Source of the DNA: JBBQZL01 sp038207745
GTDB lineage: Bacteria; Actinomycetota; Thermoleophilia; Solirubrobacterales; 70-9
NCBI GenBank assembly: GCA_038207745.1
Contig: JBBQZL010000026.1
Span: 1 to 19,194 of the forward strand
Direction of reading: 5' to 3'
DNA length: 19,194 bases
The translations under genes were made by a program, and so were the position numbers. Below, piece after piece: positions 13,752 to 19,194 of this stretch; the stretch's first letter is position 1, and each line of letters opens with the position of its first letter. The notes beneath the pieces are model-generated. The model searched no databases, was not told the origin of the DNA, and saw nothing but the letters and a program-made list of their open reading frames with translations.

Positions 13752-14771
13752 TCAGCAGCGATGGGCCTTCGCGGCACTGCGAACCACCTGAAATGCCTTG
13801 CCCGGGATCGCCTTGAGCTGATTGAGGTTCTCGTCGTTCCAGCGCCTGTCGCTCGTGCCGCTGAAGAACCAATTGGATCCGTTGTCGGCAACGATCAATC
13901 CGTAGTGCTTCATCGCCGCTGCGATCACCTTCGCGCCGCCGGACAACCGGCCAAGCCCGTAGCCCGGCTTCAACCTGAGGCGGGTACCCATCGATGGGGC
14001 GAGCGCGCTCGAGGTGTCGCCGGCGCAGTGGGTCGCCGGTTTGACCCAGGCGTTTCGCGTGCTCTCGAAGGTGACCCGGATCGCGTGTTTGATCGCGCCG
14101 TGCATCACCTCATCGCGACGGACCAGCCCCGGGAAGATCGGAAGCCCCGCCGCATCTGCAGAGGTCCAGCCCGGGTGGCGCAGCTTCGGGGACCGGAGAT
14201 TCCACCGGACGCCGGAATCGGCATTCCAATGGCCTTTGCCGCCTCGCTTCGGAAAGGCCCGATAGAGCTCGTAGAGCACGCAGTGAGCCTTGTCGATCGT
14301 GAGCACGTGACGATCACCGTCGCTGCGCGCGCCGCCCTCGACCGGGCTGCCGAGTGGGATCGGGAACGGCCCCGGGTCGCTCTCGCTGCCATAGGCCGTG
14401 TACCTGATCCTGACCTTCTTCTGCCCCCTGCCGACGACCCGGAAGGGGAAGCCGTATGAGCGCGGAGATCCGAAGTCGGGATGCAGGAAACGGTCACCGG
14501 TCGAGTTGATCCGCCGGATGATCGCCGCGGAGTTCTTCGCCACCGGCGCCCTCGAGATGTCCTGGCTCCAGGCGGACTGGGTCCGGAGTGAAGGTGATCG
14601 CTTCGAGATCGAAGCCGGTGGCTTCGGGAACACCGGGCATCCGGCTACGGATCGATGCGTAACCGGCGACTGATGCTCCAGGCCGGGAGCATTTCCGGCA
14701 CTGAGCGCCACGCTCGCGCAGATCGACCCAAAGATGACCAGGAAACCGAAGGCGCGGAGAGGCTGCTTCAT
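13752..14771 (-). CDS. Secreted protein of unknown function
   Basis: Exported 339-residue protein. The ATG at 14771 gives a clear signal peptide: MKQP.R, a hydrophobic core (AFGFLVIFGSICASVALSAG) and a likely cleavage near ALSAGNAPG. The open frame runs 33 residues further upstream, but that would bury the signal peptide. The mature part has strong conserved-looking motifs: GHWNADSGVRW, then PGWTSADAAGLPIFPGLVRRDEV, GAIKHAIRVTFEST, PATHCAGD, SMGTRLRLK and MKHYGLIVADNGSNWFFSG. I recognise this arrangement from uncharacterised secreted proteins in bacteria and fungi but know no function; the His, Asp and Trp content could suit a carbohydrate-active or binding role (speculation). It follows the GH15 gene by 115 bp on the same strand. 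Confidence 0.8.
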   Translation of the reverse strand: MKQPLRAFGFLVIFGSICASVALSAGNAPGLEHQSPVTHRSVAGCPVFPKPPASISKRSPSLRTQSAWSQDISRAPVAKNSAAIIRRINSTGDRFLHPDFGSPRSYGFPFRVVGRGQKKVRIRYTAYGSESDPGPFPIPLGSPVEGGARSDGDRHVLTIDKAHCVLYELYRAFPKRGGKGHWNADSGVRWNLRSPKLRHPGWTSADAAGLPIFPGLVRRDEVMHGAIKHAIRVTFESTRNAWVKPATHCAGDTSSALAPSMGTRLRLKPGYGLGRLSGGAKVIAAAMKHYGLIVADNGSNWFFSGTSDRRWNDENLNQLKAIPGKAFQVVRSAAKAHRC

Positions 14772-14864
14772 CTTTGATTCATCGGCAGTGTCCCGGAAAA
14801 GCGGAGGCCCGAGCTGGACCGGGGCGACAAACCTACCTATGCGGTCGGAATGTCGTCCATGTCC

Positions 14865-14887
14865 AGCCACCTGGGCCTGTGGTGGCT
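14865..14887 (-). terminator. Hairpin at the 3' end of the GH15 gene
   Basis: Arms AGCCACC (14865-14871) and GGTGGCT (14881-14887) are perfect complements around a 9-nt loop, touching the GH15 stop codon. There is no U-run after it on the minus strand, so it may be a U-less actinobacterial terminator, an mRNA 3' stabiliser or chance. Confidence 0.35.
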
Positions 14888-16782
14888 CATCCTCCGATCG
14901 TCGCCCCGCGCATCTCGGTGAAGACGGCGGTCTTGCCGTCGCCGTCGTCGCGTCGCTCGTCGGCGATCACGTGGGAAACCGCGTTGATCAGTGCGAGATG
15001 CGTGAAGGCCTGCGGGTAGTTGCCGAGGTGGCGACCGCTTACGGGATCGAGCTCCTCGGCGTAGAGGTCGAGCCAGCCTGAGGCGGCAAGGAGGCGCTCG
15101 CAGAGCAGACGGGCCCACTTCTGCTCACCGATCTCCGAGAGGGCGGCGACCATCCAGAATGAGCAGATCAGAAAGGTGCCCTCCTCGCCATGGAGCCCGT
15201 CATCGGTCTCATCGACGAGGTAGCGCAGGACGAGACCGTTTTGATTCAGCTCCCGGGCGATCGCGCGGACCGAGTCACCGACGCGAGGGTCATCGGGCGG
15301 CAGAAAGCGGAGCAGCGGGATCAGCAGGTTCGATGCGTCGAGCGCGTCGGTCTCGTAATGCTGTCGAAAGACCCCGTCGCGAACGCCCTTCTCGAGAATC
15401 TCGGAGCGGATCTCGGAGGCGATTCCGCCCCAGCGCCAGGCCAGCTCGGCCTCGCCACGGGCGTGTGCGAGGCGTCTGCCGCGATCAACCGCGACCCAGA
15501 TCATCAGCTTCGAGGAGACGTAATGCCTTGGTTCGCCGCGTGCCTCCCAGATCCCCTGGTCGGGATGGGGCCAGGCCTTGATCGCGGCTTCGACCTGCAC
15601 CTCGAGAAGCTCCCAGTGCTCATCAGCCAGCTTGCCCAGGGCTTTCGAGTGAAGGTAGACAGAGTCGAGAAGCGCTCCCCAGACATCGTTCTGGCGCTGG
15701 TCAAAGGCTCCGTTGCCGATTCTCACCGGGGCCGAATCGTCATATCCCGAGAGGTGGTCCAGGGTGCTCTCGGTCAGGTCCTTCTCGCCGCCGATCCCGT
15801 ACATGATCTGGAGGTTCGGATCCTTCTGGCAGATATTGGCGATGAAGCGCATGAAGTCCCTGGCCTCCTCATCAAAACCGAGCGTGTGCATCGCCCATAG
15901 CGAGAAGGTCGAATCGCGGATCCACGAGAAGCGATAGTCCCAGTTGCGCTCACCGCCGGGTGTTTCCGGCAATGAGGTGGTCGAGGCCGCGAGCATCGCT
16001 CCGGTCGGTGCGTACGTGAGGCCCTTGAGGACCAGGGCCGAGCGCTGCAGGTGGATGCGCCAGGGGTGGTCGGGGAACTTTCCGTGGCGCAGCCAGCGGC
16101 GCCAGAACTCACGGGTCGATCCAAGCCGCTCGAGCACCTCGGGGAAGCTGCGCGGGGCGCCGAGCTCACCCTCATCCCATGAAAGCGAGCAGAAGCCGCT
16201 TTCACCTTCGCGCAGCTTCAGGTGACCACGCGCCGTTGTGCCGTCCTGATCAAGAGAGAGCTGAAAATCACTGGTCAGATGCATCCGGCCGCTGCCGTCC
16301 TTGAACTCCGCGACGGCCTCGCCGAGCAACCCGCCTGACCAGGTGACGCCGCAGGCGCCATAGGAGGGACGGGGAATGCACTCCAGTTCGAGTTCCACCT
16401 CGCCGTCGATGCAGGTGGCGTAGCGGATCAGGCAGTGGTCGGCCTCGTGGCCGGTCTCAGGTCGCGAGCGCCCGTCGGGATCCTGTTCAACCCACTGGGT
16501 GACGGTCAGCGCATCGTGGATGACGACCCAGCCCGTGTCGGTGAACCAGGTGGTCTCGAGCACGAGCGTGCCAGGGTCATAGCGGCGGCTGAGCGGTGCC
16601 ACGACTCCCTTCGGCGCCAGTCTGAAATGGCCGGCGCCACGGTCCAGGATCGCTCCAAACGCACTTGGTGAGTCAAATCGTGGCAGACAGAGCCACTCAA
16701 CTGCACCTGTGTACGAGACGAGCGCGCTGGTGTGGCAGTCCGACAGAAACCCGTAACTGCCGATGGTCGGGAACTTGCTCAG
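14887..16782 (-). CDS. Glycoside hydrolase family 15 (glucoamylase/trehalase type)
   Basis: Alpha-glucan or trehalose hydrolase of family GH15, 631 residues from the proposed start. The N-terminus has the family hallmark (PTIGSYGFLSDCHTSALVS, then AVEWLCLPRFDSPSAFG). The (alpha/alpha)6 barrel follows with GGERNWDYRFSWIRDS (sugar-binding), GIWEARGEPRHYVSSKLMIWV (catalytic Glu region) and EEGTFLICSFWMV, then DPVSGRHLGNYPQAFTHLALI near the C-terminus. No signal peptide, so likely cytoplasmic; actinobacterial relatives include trehalases, so glucoamylase versus trehalase is open. No ATG, GTG or TTG exists in frame near the conserved start. A CTG at 16782 has GGAGGG exactly 6 nt upstream, giving MSKFPTIGSYGF. 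The next usual start, GTG 16929, would reach into the divergent ctaG gene. Confidence 0.92.
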   Translation of the reverse strand: MSKFPTIGSYGFLSDCHTSALVSYTGAVEWLCLPRFDSPSAFGAILDRGAGHFRLAPKGVVAPLSRRYDPGTLVLETTWFTDTGWVVIHDALTVTQWVEQDPDGRSRPETGHEADHCLIRYATCIDGEVELELECIPRPSYGACGVTWSGGLLGEAVAEFKDGSGRMHLTSDFQLSLDQDGTTARGHLKLREGESGFCSLSWDEGELGAPRSFPEVLERLGSTREFWRRWLRHGKFPDHPWRIHLQRSALVLKGLTYAPTGAMLAASTTSLPETPGGERNWDYRFSWIRDSTFSLWAMHTLGFDEEARDFMRFIANICQKDPNLQIMYGIGGEKDLTESTLDHLSGYDDSAPVRIGNGAFDQRQNDVWGALLDSVYLHSKALGKLADEHWELLEVQVEAAIKAWPHPDQGIWEARGEPRHYVSSKLMIWVAVDRGRRLAHARGEAELAWRWGGIASEIRSEILEKGVRDGVFRQHYETDALDASNLLIPLLRFLPPDDPRVGDSVRAIARELNQNGLVLRYLVDETDDGLHGEEGTFLICSFWMVAALSEIGEQKWARLLCERLLAASGWLDLYAEELDPVSGRHLGNYPQAFTHLALINAVSHVIADERRDDGDGKTAVFTEMRGATIGG

Positions 16783-16788
16783 GTGGGA

Positions 16789-16831
16789 CCCTCCGCTTCG
16801 AACTCCCCGGGTGATGGTCCGGCAGAACCTA
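16789..16831 (-). promoter_or_regulatory. Promoter hexamer and ribosome binding site of the GH15 gene
   Basis: On the minus strand TAGGTT (16826-16831) is a -10-like element; about 37 nt of leader would follow, ending in GGAGGG (16789-16794) 6 nt before the CTG at 16782. Unlike most genes here this one seems to have a true leader. Confidence 0.45.
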
Positions 16832-16873
16832 CCATCGTCACCACCCGCTGCCGGGAGTGCTGACCCACCTCGG

Positions 16874-16879
16874 TACGCT
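16874..16879 (+). promoter_or_regulatory. -10-like hexamer of the ctaG operon
   Basis: TACGCT with 7 nt to the ATG at 16887; same hexamer as before the gene at 2559. It lies 42 bp from the divergent GH15 hexamer. It makes an upstream GTG at 16857 an unlikely start. Confidence 0.5.
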
Positions 16880-16886
16880 GGATCTG

Positions 16887-17792
16887 ATGTTTGCGCCGAT
16901 CGCCCACGTGAGCGGCACCATTGCGCCACTCGAGATCCTCCCCATAACCGTTGCCACGATCCTCTACTTGCACCGGGTGATGACGCTCGCCATGAAGGGC
17001 CGCCCGGTTCCGGTCTGGCGCCAGATCTGTTTCGGGTCGGGGCTCGCGCTGATCTTGATCGCGCTGTTCTCGCCGATCGGGCACATCTCCGAGGAGCTGG
17101 TCCTCGCCCACATGACAGAGCACCTGCTGCTCGGCGATATCGCGACCTTGCTGCTCGTCCTCGGGCTGACCGGACCGCTGATCCAGCCGATTCTCTCGAT
17201 CAAGATCTTCGACCGCCTCAAGATCCTCGCCCACCCGGCCGTGGCCTTCCCGCTCTGGGCGGTCAACCTCTACTTCTGGCATATCCCGGTGATCTACCAG
17301 GCGGCTTTCGGGGCTGCTCCGGTTCACGCCCTCGAACACGGCGCCTTCATCTTCTTCGGATGCTTGATGTGGATGCCGCTGGCAGGACCGCTGCCGACGC
17401 CGAAGTGGTTCGGGGCGGGGTGGAAGATCGCCTACGTGATCGGGGTCCGCTTCGTCGGCGTGGTGCTCGGAAACATCTTCATGTGGTCGGGGTCGGTCCT
17501 CTATCCCAAATATGGGCCGGGGGAGGCGTATTGGGGCATCTCCCCGATCGCCGATCAGAGCACCGCTGGCGTGATCATGATGCTCGAGGGCACCTTCCTG
17601 ATCTTCGGCGTCCTCGCCTGGGTATTTCTCAAGGCGGCACGGGAGGGGATGGAGAGCCAAAGGCTCGATGATCTGGCGGTTTCAAGGGGGATCGCCCTGG
17701 CGGAGGGCCGCGCCAGGCGCGCGGTCGAGTCCGGTCACGGCGCCCTGCTCGAGAAGCGTCTGCGCAGCGGGGCGACGAGTGAGGGCAAGTAG
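16887..17792 (+). CDS. ctaG: Cytochrome c oxidase assembly protein, CtaG (caa3) family
   Basis: Polytopic membrane protein of 301 residues that helps insert copper into caa3-type cytochrome oxidase in Bacillus; actinobacterial homologues are linked to oxidase assembly too. About seven helices are seen. Family motifs include LYLHRV near the N-terminus, SPIGHISEELVLAHMTEHLLLGDIA, NLYFWHIPVIYQAAF followed by HALEHGAFIFFG, and a GVVLGNIFMWSG segment; the many membrane-side His and Met residues suit copper handling. A charged ~55-residue cytoplasmic tail follows. Start ATG 16887 was chosen over GTG 16857 because of the TACGCT element 7 nt before it. The 3' end overlaps the next gene by 14 nt, indicating an operon. 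No oxidase subunit genes are in the window. Confidence 0.92.
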   Translation: MFAPIAHVSGTIAPLEILPITVATILYLHRVMTLAMKGRPVPVWRQICFGSGLALILIALFSPIGHISEELVLAHMTEHLLLGDIATLLLVLGLTGPLIQPILSIKIFDRLKILAHPAVAFPLWAVNLYFWHIPVIYQAAFGAAPVHALEHGAFIFFGCLMWMPLAGPLPTPKWFGAGWKIAYVIGVRFVGVVLGNIFMWSGSVLYPKYGPGEAYWGISPIADQSTAGVIMMLEGTFLIFGVLAWVFLKAAREGMESQRLDDLAVSRGIALAEGRARRAVESGHGALLEKRLRSGATSEGK

Positions 17793-19194
17793 GCCCCGGC
17801 GCCTGCTGCTGCCGCTGGTCTTCGTTGTCGGGTCCGCGAGCCTGGGCGCCGAGATCGCGGCTGCGCGTCTGCTCGCGCCATATTTCGGTGCCTCGACGAT
17901 CGTCTGGGCCAACACGATCGCGGTCGTGCTCGTGGCGCTCTCCGTCGGGTATTGGATCGGCGGCAGAATTGCTGATCGTCGTCCGGAGATGAAGGCGCTC
18001 TGTCTGACCGTGATGGTCGCGGCCTTCCTGATCGCCTTGATTCCATTTGCCGCCCGGCCGTTCCTGAGCTTTTCCGTCGAAGCCTTCTCCGAGATCTCCG
18101 TGGGCGGCTTCCTGGGCTCGCTCGTCGGCGTCCTCGTCCTGGTCGCGGCCCCGGTCATGCTGCTCGGCGCCGCGTCGCCCTGGGCGCTCCGGATTGCCGT
18201 CGTCGATGTCGATCGCGCCGGCGAGGTTGCCGGAAGGCTCTACGCGATCTCGACTGCCGGCTCGCTTTTCGGGACGATGATCTCGGCGCTGCTGCTGATC
18301 CCGTTGTTCGGGACCCAGAGGACCTTCCTGACTTTCGCATTGGCGCTGGGTCTGATTGCCTGCCTCGGCCTCGGCTGGCGCTTCACCCTGGCGCCCGTGG
18401 CGCTGGCCCTCTGCCTGCTCCTGCCGGTGGGAACCATCAAGGCGGCCGACACCGGAAGGGTCCTCTACGAGACCGAGACCGAGCATCAATACGCACGGGT
18501 GGTCGAGCGCGATGACGGTTCGAGAATCCTCGAGCTCAACGAGGGACAGGCGATCCACTCGATCTACCGCCCCGGCACCTACCTGACCGACGGCTATTGG
18601 GATGCCAACCTGGTCCTGCCTTTCGTCTCGAAACCGGAGCCTCCGGGGCGGGTCGCGATTCTCGGCAACGCGGCCGGCACGACGGCCCGCGCCTACGGTC
18701 ACTTCTTCCCGGACACCGCCATCGACGCTGTCGAGATCGACCCCGAACTGACCGACATCGGCCGGCGCTACTTCGATCTGCGAAACCCCCGGATGACGAC
18801 CTTTTCCGAAGACGCCCGGCCGTGGCTTCAGCGCTCAGATGGCGGGTACGACGTGATCATGGTCGATGCATATCGCCAGCCCTACATCCCGTTCTACCTG
18901 GCGACTAGGGAATTCTTCGAATTGATCCGCGAGCGTCTGGCGCCGGGAGGCGTGGTGATCGTCAACGTCGGCCACCCCGAGGACGACGACCAGCTCGAGA
19001 CCACGCTCGGGGCGACGATGGAGGCCGCAGGCCTCACGGTGCTCCGCGACCCCGTTGAGCCGACCAACACGATGCTGGCTGGAAGCGAGGCCCCGATCTC
19101 GGTTGATCACCTGGCCGAGGCGACCGGATCGCTTCCCGGGAAGCTGCGTCCGATCGCCCACCGGGCGGTGAGCGTCAGCGGCCCCCGGCTTGCC
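17779..19194 (+). CDS. Membrane-fused spermidine-synthase-like methyltransferase-fold protein (3' end outside window)
   Basis: The frame starts at GTG 17779 (inside the end of ctaG, 14-nt overlap) and is still open at 19194, giving 472 residues so far. Residues ~5-220 form a polytopic membrane domain (LLLPLVFVVGSASLGAEIAAARLLAPYFG, a signature of the 'fused MFS/spermidine synthase' group, then about six more helices). From ~225 a soluble spermidine-synthase-like Rossmann domain follows: HQYARVVE, a glycine loop AILGNAAGTTAR, AVEIDPELTDIGRRYF with the acidic cofactor-binding Glu, SEDARPWL, and DVIMVDAYRQPYIPFYLATREFF. Whether it makes polyamines is doubtful: these fused proteins are mostly uncharacterised. 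The glycine loop is NAAG rather than the usual GGG-like form. Co-transcription with ctaG is likely. Confidence 0.88.
   Translation, partial: MRASRPRRLLLPLVFVVGSASLGAEIAAARLLAPYFGASTIVWANTIAVVLVALSVGYWIGGRIADRRPEMKALCLTVMVAAFLIALIPFAARPFLSFSVEAFSEISVGGFLGSLVGVLVLVAAPVMLLGAASPWALRIAVVDVDRAGEVAGRLYAISTAGSLFGTMISALLLIPLFGTQRTFLTFALALGLIACLGLGWRFTLAPVALALCLLLPVGTIKAADTGRVLYETETEHQYARVVERDDGSRILELNEGQAIHSIYRPGTYLTDGYWDANLVLPFVSKPEPPGRVAILGNAAGTTARAYGHFFPDTAIDAVEIDPELTDIGRRYFDLRNPRMTTFSEDARPWLQRSDGGYDVIMVDAYRQPYIPFYLATREFFELIRERLAPGGVVIVNVGHPEDDDQLETTLGATMEAAGLTVLRDPVEPTNTMLAGSEAPISVDHLAEATGSLPGKLRPIAHRAVSVSGPRLA

Noticed and set aside
16763..17671. Long frames on both strands across ctaG
   Set aside because: Arg/Asp/Pro-rich shadows; ctaG motifs are unambiguous in the chosen frame.
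17629..18702. Minus-strand frame (357 codons) opposite the spermidine-synthase-like gene
   Set aside because: Composition (Gln/Arg/Asp-rich) and lack of any motif mark it as an antisense shadow.
1..19194. Mobile island, prophage or defence system
   Set aside because: No integrase, transposase, terminal repeats, tRNA site, phage or nuclease genes were seen; gene content is metabolic, transport and signalling.

Overview
The window is GC-rich and tightly packed, with genes on both strands and many overlapping by 4 nt or separated by short gaps. Gene content points to an actinobacterium, most plausibly a Thermoleophilia/Solirubrobacterales-type soil lineage or a metagenome contig from one. That content includes a cholesterol-oxidase-like GMC enzyme, a CtaG-type oxidase assembly protein, a GH15 family enzyme, Kup, an isolated acyl-CoA carboxylase beta subunit, a squalene/phytoene synthase-like enzyme and a membrane-fused spermidine-synthase-like protein. 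The taxonomic call is inference; there is no rRNA or marker gene here.

Layout. 1-725: C-terminal part of a GMC oxidoreductase with an extra C-terminal domain. 747-2434 (-): two-gene ABC-2 exporter (ATPase, then permease, TTGA overlap). 2559-3553 (+): two small membrane proteins with an ATGA overlap. 3636-4984 (+): a 12-TM NnrS/heme-copper-oxidase-like protein behind a perfect 10+10 bp palindrome. About 5010-5818 (-): a decayed purT. 5832-7534 (-): PAS-EAL c-di-GMP phosphodiesterase followed by a coiled-coil protein (TTGA overlap). 7639-7917 (+): small membrane protein. 8316-10265 (+): Kup potassium transporter. 10262-11371 (-): squalene/phytoene synthase-like enzyme, whose stop overlaps that of kup. 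11484-11733 (+): decayed UBP-type zinc finger gene. 11838-13415 (-): acyl-CoA carboxylase carboxyltransferase. 13522-13730 (+): 3' half of an ohr gene. 13752-14771 (-): secreted protein of unknown function. 14887-16782 (-): GH15 enzyme, probably with a CTG start. 16887-19194 (+): CtaG and the spermidine-synthase-like protein, the latter running off the window.

The region reads as chromosomal housekeeping and accessory genes rather than a mobile island: I see no integrase, transposase, tRNA, CRISPR array or phage gene. The most notable patterns are (i) a recurring TA(C/G)G(C/A)T hexamer 6-8 nt before ATG, suggesting leaderless transcripts and correcting several start sites; (ii) three separate gene remnants (purT, UBP zinc finger, ohr) whose lesions can be read directly; (iii) the AT-rich palindrome in front of the NnrS-like gene; and (iv) a likely CTG start for the GH15 gene. 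I did not find a clear new defence or mobile system.
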